Below are positions 57,383 through 64,000 of a stretch of DNA of 64,000 nt, in pieces. The DNA comes from Thiothrix litoralis (lineage in GTDB: Bacteria > Pseudomonadota > Gammaproteobacteria > Thiotrichales > Thiotrichaceae): the NCBI RefSeq assembly GCF_017901135.1, contig NZ_CP072801.1, positions 310,001 to 374,000 on the forward strand, in the 5' to 3' direction. Below the pieces are notes generated by a model. That model worked only from the letters and a program-made list of their open reading frames with translations, was not told the DNA's origin and ran no database searches. The number at the start of each line of letters is the position of its first letter. Position 1 is the stretch's first letter. Made by a program: the position numbers and the translations under genes.

Positions 57383-57766
57383 ATGGCAGTCGAAGAAATG
57401 ACCGCGCAGAGTTTTGAAGAAACGATCACGGAAAACGGTATCGTTATCATCGACTTTTGGGCACCTTGGTGCGGCCCTTGTCGCACATTTTCGCCAATCT
57501 TTGATAAAGTGTCAGACAATCACACTGACATCGTGTTTGCCAAAGTGAACACCGAAGAAGAGGAGGAATTGGCTCGCCATTTCCAGATCCGTTCCATCCC
57601 GACGCTGATGATTTTCCGTGAGCAGGTCATCCTGTTTGCCGAAGCGGGCATGTTGAGTGAGCCACAACTGGAGCAAGTGATTGCGAAGGTGCGTGAGCTG
57701 GATATGGATAAAGTGCGTGCTGATATTGCAGCGCAGGAAAAGGCCGCACAGGAACAGCAAGCATAA
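57383..57766 (+). CDS. Thioredoxin-family protein
   Basis: This 127-residue cytoplasmic protein has a thioredoxin fold with the redox-active CGPC in IIDFWAPWCGPCRTFSPIFD, the cis-proline in IRSIPTLMIF, and KVNTEEEEELARHFQ between them. The length exceeds TrxA by about 20 residues. The excess is a charged C-terminal helix (MDKVRADIAAQEKAAQEQQA). It reduces protein disulfides, though the specific target is unknown. AGGAG precedes the ATG. It sits 35 bases after ubiX and is followed by a terminator. Confidence 0.94.
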   Translation: MAVEEMTAQSFEETITENGIVIIDFWAPWCGPCRTFSPIFDKVSDNHTDIVFAKVNTEEEEELARHFQIRSIPTLMIFREQVILFAEAGMLSEPQLEQVIAKVRELDMDKVRADIAAQEKAAQEQQA

Positions 57767-57793
57767 GTACTTATCATTAGTACCGTTTATCAG

Positions 57794-57818
57794 AAAGCCG
57801 GGTTAAACCCGGCTTTTT
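57794..57818 (+). terminator. Terminator after the thioredoxin gene
   Basis: AAAGCCGGG pairs with CCCGGCTTT around TTAAA and is followed by a T-run. It probably ends a transcript covering the GGDEF/EAL gene through the thioredoxin. Confidence 0.93.
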
Positions 57819-57912
57819 GGTGTTTGAACGGTTGGATTTGTGGGATAATCCGGCACGTTAATAAAAATTAATGATATTTTTTGCTGGTAAAACGATAAGA
57901 ACAGGGGTTCCC

Positions 57913-60900
57913 ATGTCTCATCCTCCCATTGCGCCTGGGCTGCGTGTCCTATGGCTATGCGTCTTTATGCTGTTTTCGCCGCTGGCGATGGCAGAGCCAA
58001 AACTCAGTATAGGTCCCTTCGGCCCAGGTACTGTCGATGGCAGTGCGCCATTCAATATTTTTGGTAGTTGTGCGGATACTGCGACCCAAACGATTGAGGG
58101 AGAGGATTGCGGCGAAAGCAATCTGGTGGTGCGTACTCAGGATGTGGTCAGTCATATCTGGTCAGTAACGGCCGACAACTATGATCTGGGTGCTGAAAAC
58201 CTCAAAAATATCGTCATGGAGCAGACCATTACGCCTTCCGCTAATGGGGTTGTGCTGTTTGAGAGCTTGCCCGTTTCGTGTACGTCTATTGGCGGAGGCG
58301 GCACAAGCCCGGCTTCCGGCATCAAGGATAATGGCGACGGTAGCTGGACGATGACCTGTAACATGGGTGAATTCACCGAGGGTCAGCAGAAGTCCGTTAC
58401 CGTTAATGTGAAAATCTCCGGTAACTCCCTGAACGGTTCTGATTATACCTCGATCCAGCGGGTGTATTCCTTAGGGACGGATGGTAGCCCGAATGCCACC
58501 GAAGGCACCAGTTCAGCGGTTGGTCCCATCAAGATTTCTGCCGCACCAGCATTCGATCTGGTGCATTCCATTACCTCTACTCAGGGCATGTATACCAACT
58601 ATATTGGCTCTCGTGATGTGGGCAATGGCATGGAGCCGGGTTTCTATACCTATATGCTGATACGCTTGGCGGCAGACCGGAAAACAGGCATTGAGGCATT
58701 GCAACAGCCGTTGATTATCAAAGATGATATCAAAGCCTATGCTGGAGCGGAGAATGGGCCGGATTATGCACTGGAATTCTACATTACCGAGTGTCGGGAT
58801 AACCCCAGTCAGTGGGGGGCGGAGATTTTTGGTAGCAAGAGCTATTACCCAACCTTTGATGGTGGGTCGTTCAAGTATCATGCTACCAATTCTGGTACCT
58901 GTACTTATGTGCGGGATGATGCGGCTGATCCAACCTCAACATTGTTTACCGTTACCTTGGATAAGGCTGATCTGTCAGGAACGCATTACCCAACCCGCAC
59001 TTTCGCTAATACTGACCTGACGGCTGGCCCCTACTATGCGGTCAGTCATCGGGTGCAAATCTGGGTGCCGTTCCGTTCCATCGATCTGGCCGACGGGGTG
59101 ACGGATAATCAGGGTTCCGTATACCTTAATAGTACCTTGAGTGGTTTTGACCCGGATGGTTTGTCCGGTACGTCCAACTATGGTGCGGAGACAGAGCCTG
59201 GCTACAATGGTGCGCCCATGAGCGGTAAGCGCGGTAACAATGTGATCGGAGCCTCCCTTTTACTGACAGTGAACGGTAGTTTCAGCAAATATAATATCAA
59301 GACTGACACCGGAACTGGCGTCAATTACACATCATTGGTTGATGGCGGCTATATCTGGGCGCATACCGGTATGGTTGACAAGGAACCGGGTGAGTCATTT
59401 GCGAGTATTGTATTTTTTACTAATAATGGGACGTTAGGGTTGGAAAACCCGATGTCCTGCGATGTGTTCGACAATACTTCCCTGCAATTGACTGACCGTA
59501 GTAATACGGGTGCTCCGGCAGGCCAGTTCGCTTATGTGGGGACGTATGCACCCAATGGGTTTGATTACAAAAATTATGTGGTGGAATACGCGCATATTGA
59601 TTTGACGGGTGATGACCCGTTGGATATCGACCATGATGGTACGGAAGATTATGACATTGGCACAGGACGTTACCGTGGGGACTGGTCAAAAGCACGTGCT
59701 GCCCGTTGTGATGATGCTGCACCTGCTGGTGGTTGGCATACCGATCCGGCAGCGGTGTCGGGTGGGTTGGATGCCGTTAATGCAACACGGGTACGCTTGT
59801 CGGATGCAGCAAAGACCGCAGGTATCAAGTTTGAAGCAGGTCATGAAATCCGTTTTGTTATTCCGCTAAAGGTAAGAGATAAGTTTAACGGTGGCCCACA
59901 TGATGGCAAAAACATTCCGGTAGGGACGGTCATGCCGAATTTTGCCGGAGTACGTTCCGACCAGTGGTCTGACGGCTGGACAGCCCGTAATTATGATGCA
60001 TCACCTGAAACCGGTCATATTGATGGAGACCGTATTACCTTAACGCGTCTTAAGCTGATTCTGGACTCTGAATCCCTGACGCCGGAAGCCGCGCCGGGTA
60101 ATACGGCTTCCACCTTGGCAGGTCAGCAAATTGTCTGGAAAGTGAATGCAGCGGTACAGTCTACTCAGCCGCTACCATCGGATGCTGAGAATCTACGTAT
60201 CGTGGATGTGTTGCCACCGGAGGCTACGTATAATGGTAGTTGTACTTCGGCTCAAGCAGGGGCAACACCCCCTAGTTTGGTGGAATACAATACCGACAAG
60301 GATGGTAATTCAGCCCCCGGTTATACGCGTCTGACTTGGAACTTTGGCAATGTGACGGCCAACACCTTGATTCCACCGCGCATTTTCTGTACAGACACCG
60401 ATCCACTGGCCGAACACGGTACGGATGTGGTGAATTACGCCGAAGTCCGCGCTGATAACATTATCACTGATGTGGTGGTGCGTTCTGATGATCACACCAT
60501 CAAGCTGGAACAGACCGGTTCTATTCAGGTTTCCAAGAAAGTCGATATGCCGCTGGATGACCTGAATGATGATCAGGTTTACACGATTTCGTGGGCGAAC
60601 TTTGCGGCAGCTTTCACGATTGATAAGCCGACCATTATTGATGTTTTCCCGTTCATGTCAGGCGGTGGGGATGGTTCCACCTCCAAGTCGGCGCGTTTAC
60701 CTGCCTCTGATTTCCATGGCAAATTGGTGCTGACGGGAGCACCCACGATTGCTTGGGTAGATGGTTCTGTGCCAAGTGGCAGTGATCCATTCCCAACCTT
60801 GGGGACGTGGTATTACACCTCGGCAGCGCCCGCGACCATCAATTACAACCCGGATGAAAATACTGCTGAAGGCACGACTCAGTGGTGTCTGGAAAGTGCA

Positions 60901-63900
60901 TTCGCTACCAGTGGTTGTCCGGCTGATTTCGCAGCGGTGACGGCTATCAAGTTTGTTTCCAACTACGATCTGGAAAAAGACGGCAACCCGCATCAGGGCA
61001 TGAAGGCGGTCTTTACCTTACAGGCAGGTGATACGAACGATCCGAATTCGGTGGATGCCAACAAGCCGGGTGATTTGTATACCAACCGCTTTACTTTCGA
61101 TTCCACGTCGATGGATCCGCCGCAGTTCCTGCGCTCCAACAACGTTTCCGTGCAAGTGGCGGCTTACTCCATCGGTGACTTCGTGTTTGCCGACAATAAC
61201 CAGAATGGTGTGTATGACGCTGGCATTGATGCATCCGCACCGGATGGTGTGGTCGTTGATTTGTATGACAGCGCCGACAAGAAAGTGGCGACGACAACGA
61301 CCGGGACGGTCGGGGCAGGGCGCTTCCTGTTCGAGCCGCTGGCAGGTGGCAGCTATTATGTGAAAATTCCAGCTAGCCAGTTCCAAAGCGGGGGCAAGTT
61401 GTACGGTTGGCAGGCATCCGTCATTCCAGACGGGGCAACCGAAGCCGATGACAAGAATGAAACCGTTGACCAGCATGGCTATGTGACCGGGACGTTGACA
61501 GCGAATGGGGTGCGTACTGGCTTGATGGAATTGTCGGCGAATCCACCCCCACCGGGCGGCGTACCGACAGGTAATGAGCCAACGGGAGATAATGCTGGCG
61601 GTATTACTGACCCGACCGGTGATGACTTTTCCAACCTGACGCTGGACATTGGTCTGATTCCACCCCCTTCTAGCCTCGGCGATACGGTGTGGAACGATGT
61701 GAACCAGAACGGGGTGCAGGATGTGGGTGAGCAAGGGCTTTCCAACGTGCTGGTCAAGTTGCTGGACAAGGATGGCGTGGAACTGAAAAACATGCGCACC
61801 GATTCCGCAGGCAAGTATCAGTTCTCGGATTTGGCAGGCGGCAGCTACTACGTAGAAGTGGTGAAGCCCGCCGGTTATAGCGTTTCCCCACAAGATCAGG
61901 ACGCGGATGATACCAGCGACAGTGATGTGGATGTGACCACCGGGCGCACTGCCTTGATTACCCTGAGCTTTGGGATGCATAACCCGGATGTGGATGCCGG
62001 TTTGTTCCGCGCTGCCAGCATTGGCGACCGCGTATGGCTGGATGCCAATGGTGATGGTGTGCAGGATGCGGCGGAAACGACCAACCTTGCCAATGTCACG
62101 ATTTTGCTGAAAGACAGCGCGGGTAATACCCTGCAAACCACCGAGACGGATGCCAATGGCGCATACCTGTTCAGTGGTCTGATGCCGGGTGTTTACAAGG
62201 TTGACATTGATACTGCCGATGCTGATTTGGTCGGTTATACCCTGACCACCAGCAACGACCCGCACACTGTAACCCTAGCGGAAGGGCAGGTGTATGTGGA
62301 TGCAGACTTCGGTTTCGTCAATTTTGCCAGTGTCGGTGATTTCGTGTGGGATGACCTGAATGGCAACGGGATTCAGGATAGTGGTGAACCGGGTATTGCG
62401 GGCGTGACCGTGCGCTTGCTCGACAAGACCGGGGCGACGGTGATGGGCACGACCAGTACGGATGCCAGTGGGTTGTATCTGTTCTCTAACCTGACGCCGG
62501 GCGATTATTTGCTGGAATTTGCCAAGCCGGAGGGCTACACAGGTTTTGTCAGTGCCGATAAAGGTGCGGATGAGGCCAAGGATTCCGATGCTGATGTGGC
62601 AACCGGGCGTACTGCCATGTTTACCTTGGCAGGCGGTACGAATTTGCGTGATAAGGATGCGGGTTTGTATAAAGCTGCCAGCTTGGGCGATTTGTTGTGG
62701 TTCGATGCCAATGGCAACGGGGTGCAGGATGCTGCGGAAACCGGAGTGGTCGGTGCAACTGTGACCTTGACAGGTACACGCGGTGATGGCGTCGCGATGG
62801 CGTCTAGCAGTACAGCAACCGATGCCAGCGGGAACTACCGTTTCGAGGGCTTGTATCCGGGGGCTTACACCGTAACCTTTGGCTTGCCAGCAGGCATGAG
62901 CTTTACCAGCCAGAATCAGGGCGCGGATGATGCCAAAGACAGCGATGTCGCCAGTGACGGCATTGCCACGGCTACGCTGAAGTCCGGTGACAGCAACCTG
63001 ACGCTGGATGCGGGTGTTTTGCCCGCTTCCGTAGCAGGCCGTATCTGGATCGACAACAACACCCCGAATGCCGTGGATGATGGTGTGGAAGACGGCGTGG
63101 TAGGTGTGACGGTTAACCTGATCGACACCAAAACCGGCGCTGTGGTAGCAACCACCACCACGGGCGCGGATGGTTTGTATAACTTCCCTGGCGTATTGCC
63201 GGGCAGCTATCAGGTGCAAGTGCTGGAGCCTGCCAATATGGGCTTCGTCAAGCAAGACCAGGGTGGCGATGACACCAAGGACAGCGACGTTACTGTTACC
63301 GATGGCAAGAGCCATACCTTCACCGTTGCCTCTGGCGATGCCGTGAAAGATGTGGATGCTGGCATTGAGCCAGGCGCATTGGGCGATCACGTCTGGTTGG
63401 ATAAAAACGGCAATAACCTGCAAGACAGCGGCGAACCGGGTGTGGCCAATGTCACGGTCAATTTGCTGGATGGCAGCGGTACGGTCGTTGCTACCCAACT
63501 GACTGACGCGACAGGTTTCTATAACTTTGCGGCGGTATTGCCGGGTACTTACACCGTGCAATTCGTACCGCCTGCGGGCATGACCTTGGTCACAGCCAAT
63601 CTGGGGACGGATGACACGATTGATTCCGACCCCGGTGTGGATGGCAAAATTGCTGTCACCGTGGTTTCTGGCGTCGGTAATCAAACCGTGGATGCGGGGA
63701 TTGTGCCTGCCAAACTGGGTGATGTCGTGTGGCTGGATCAGGATGGCGACGGTACACAAGGTGCGTCTGAACCTGCTGTGGTGGGCATGACTGTCCACTT
63801 GCTGGACAAAGATGGCAATCCGGTACTGGATGCGGGGGGGAATGCCGTCACCGCTATCACCGACAAGGCTGGCAAGTACGAGTTCATTGTGCTGCCGGGT

Positions 63901-64000
63901 GAATACCGGGTTGGCTTTGTGCTGCCTGCGGGGGCTGCTTTCACCAAGCTGGATCAGGGCAGCAATGATGCGGCGGACTCTGATGCAGATTTGGCTACTG
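57913..64000 (+). CDS. Giant secreted protein with SdrD-B-like repeats, 3' end outside window
   Basis: One frame runs without a stop from ATG 57913 (AGGGG six bases upstream) through the last base, at least 2,029 residues. A signal peptide is clear (LRVLWLCVFMLFSPLAMA). The first 1,085 residues or so are beta-rich and unfamiliar, with DUF11-like pieces such as SDAENLRIVDVLPPEATYNG. Then at least eight SdrD-B/Cna-B-like domains start near 61168, 61669, 62014, 62326, 62674, 63028, 63373 and 63709. Each carries a version of LGDxVWxDxNGNGxQDxGE followed by a GxYxFxxLxPGxYxV strand and DSD near the end. Such domains bind calcium and form stiff stalks. The protein probably acts as a surface adhesin or sheath component. 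The anchor or secretion domain lies beyond the window. Confidence 0.9.
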   Translation, partial: MSHPPIAPGLRVLWLCVFMLFSPLAMAEPKLSIGPFGPGTVDGSAPFNIFGSCADTATQTIEGEDCGESNLVVRTQDVVSHIWSVTADNYDLGAENLKNIVMEQTITPSANGVVLFESLPVSCTSIGGGGTSPASGIKDNGDGSWTMTCNMGEFTEGQQKSVTVNVKISGNSLNGSDYTSIQRVYSLGTDGSPNATEGTSSAVGPIKISAAPAFDLVHSITSTQGMYTNYIGSRDVGNGMEPGFYTYMLIRLAADRKTGIEALQQPLIIKDDIKAYAGAENGPDYALEFYITECRDNPSQWGAEIFGSKSYYPTFDGGSFKYHATNSGTCTYVRDDAADPTSTLFTVTLDKADLSGTHYPTRTFANTDLTAGPYYAVSHRVQIWVPFRSIDLADGVTDNQGSVYLNSTLSGFDPDGLSGTSNYGAETEPGYNGAPMSGKRGNNVIGASLLLTVNGSFSKYNIKTDTGTGVNYTSLVDGGYIWAHTGMVDKEPGESFASIVFFTNNGTLGLENPMSCDVFDNTSLQLTDRSNTGAPAGQFAYVGTYAPNGFDYKNYVVEYAHIDLTGDDPLDIDHDGTEDYDIGTGRYRGDWSKARAARCDDAAPAGGWHTDPAAVSGGLDAVNATRVRLSDAAKTAGIKFEAGHEIRFVIPLKVRDKFNGGPHDGKNIPVGTVMPNFAGVRSDQWSDGWTARNYDASPETGHIDGDRITLTRLKLILDSESLTPEAAPGNTASTLAGQQIVWKVNAAVQSTQPLPSDAENLRIVDVLPPEATYNGSCTSAQAGATPPSLVEYNTDKDGNSAPGYTRLTWNFGNVTANTLIPPRIFCTDTDPLAEHGTDVVNYAEVRADNIITDVVVRSDDHTIKLEQTGSIQVSKKVDMPLDDLNDDQVYTISWANFAAAFTIDKPTIIDVFPFMSGGGDGSTSKSARLPASDFHGKLVLTGAPTIAWVDGSVPSGSDPFPTLGTWYYTSAAPATINYNPDENTAEGTTQWCLESAFATSGCPADFAAVTAIKFVSNYDLEKDGNPHQGMKAVFTLQAGDTNDPNSVDANKPGDLYTNRFTFDSTSMDPPQFLRSNNVSVQVAAYSIGDFVFADNNQNGVYDAGIDASAPDGVVVDLYDSADKKVATTTTGTVGAGRFLFEPLAGGSYYVKIPASQFQSGGKLYGWQASVIPDGATEADDKNETVDQHGYVTGTLTANGVRTGLMELSANPPPPGGVPTGNEPTGDNAGGITDPTGDDFSNLTLDIGLIPPPSSLGDTVWNDVNQNGVQDVGEQGLSNVLVKLLDKDGVELKNMRTDSAGKYQFSDLAGGSYYVEVVKPAGYSVSPQDQDADDTSDSDVDVTTGRTALITLSFGMHNPDVDAGLFRAASIGDRVWLDANGDGVQDAAETTNLANVTILLKDSAGNTLQTTETDANGAYLFSGLMPGVYKVDIDTADADLVGYTLTTSNDPHTVTLAEGQVYVDADFGFVNFASVGDFVWDDLNGNGIQDSGEPGIAGVTVRLLDKTGATVMGTTSTDASGLYLFSNLTPGDYLLEFAKPEGYTGFVSADKGADEAKDSDADVATGRTAMFTLAGGTNLRDKDAGLYKAASLGDLLWFDANGNGVQDAAETGVVGATVTLTGTRGDGVAMASSSTATDASGNYRFEGLYPGAYTVTFGLPAGMSFTSQNQGADDAKDSDVASDGIATATLKSGDSNLTLDAGVLPASVAGRIWIDNNTPNAVDDGVEDGVVGVTVNLIDTKTGAVVATTTTGADGLYNFPGVLPGSYQVQVLEPANMGFVKQDQGGDDTKDSDVTVTDGKSHTFTVASGDAVKDVDAGIEPGALGDHVWLDKNGNNLQDSGEPGVANVTVNLLDGSGTVVATQLTDATGFYNFAAVLPGTYTVQFVPPAGMTLVTANLGTDDTIDSDPGVDGKIAVTVVSGVGNQTVDAGIVPAKLGDVVWLDQDGDGTQGASEPAVVGMTVHLLDKDGNPVLDAGGNAVTAITDKAGKYEFIVLPGEYRVGFVLPAGAAFTKLDQGSNDAADSDADLAT

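Noticed and set aside
61018..62265. Antisense open frame of 415 codons
   Set aside because: It is also a mirror of the same repeat protein, with no Shine-Dalgarno or domain.
62275..63798. Antisense open frame of 507 codons
   Set aside because: It lies opposite the SdrD-B repeats. The low-complexity, GC-rich repeats keep the opposite frame open, and the translated product looks like no protein.

Overview
The window looks like a chromosomal segment of a Gram-negative gammaproteobacterium. Protein style and gene order fit a Thiothrix-like member of the Thiotrichales, but that genus-level guess is inference only. Supporting facts are a complete gammaproteobacterial dcw cluster ending in ftsZ-lpxC, followed by a dciA(DUF721)-M23 peptidase-secA-argJ-mutT arrangement that I recall from Pseudomonas, plus Mpl, UbiX, ClpB and an A-type RNase P RNA. 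Genes are dense, and those of the cell-division operon mostly overlap by 1 to 4 bases.

Region by region. 1-5.5 kb: the end of a duplicated beta-propeller protein, a tRNA-Thr gene, ung, and clpB behind a good sigma-32-type promoter. 5.5-8.1 kb: a small accessory patch with an AT-rich orphan gene, a Gp49-type toxin followed by two HTH antitoxin-like genes, and an Mrr-type restriction endonuclease. 8.2-11.7 kb: a GlsB/YeaQ-type membrane protein, a phytase-like esterase, and thiC under a TPP riboswitch. 11.8-14.9 kb: an IS200/IS605-type tnpB element with an ISNCY-type element nested in its 3' end. Both transposase genes are frameshifted at homopolymers. 14.9-16.1 kb: a universal stress protein, a short membrane protein and rnpB.

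16.3-34.4 kb: mraZ-rsmH-ftsL-ftsI-murE-murF-mraY-murD-ftsW-murG-murC-ddlB-ftsQ-ftsA-ftsZ-lpxC. The run starts at a near-consensus promoter overlapped by three 10-bp-spaced MraZ-type boxes. These genes make lipid II from UDP-MurNAc and build the divisome; lpxC adds the committed step of lipid A synthesis. 34.4-40.8 kb: dciA, an M23 peptidase, secA, argJ and a Nudix-ThiE fusion. 40.8-46.3 kb, minus strand: a DUF465 protein, a DEAD-box-like protein whose catalytic motifs are badly degraded, radA, a CorC-type CBS protein and a CcsA/YpjD-type membrane protein. 46.4-53.4 kb: ffh, then two paralogous small lipoproteins and two exported proteins with possible papain-like Cys/His residues, then rpsP-rimM-trmD-rplS. 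53.6-57.8 kb: a GGDEF/EAL protein, mpl, ubiX and a thioredoxin. 57.9-64 kb: the first 2,029 codons of a giant secreted protein with at least eight SdrD-B-like repeats, running off the window.

The most unusual items are the probably inactive DEAD-box protein, the exported four-gene cassette inserted between ffh and rpsP, the nested elements that separate tnpB from the place where its guide RNA should be encoded, and a palindrome inserted in frame inside murF.
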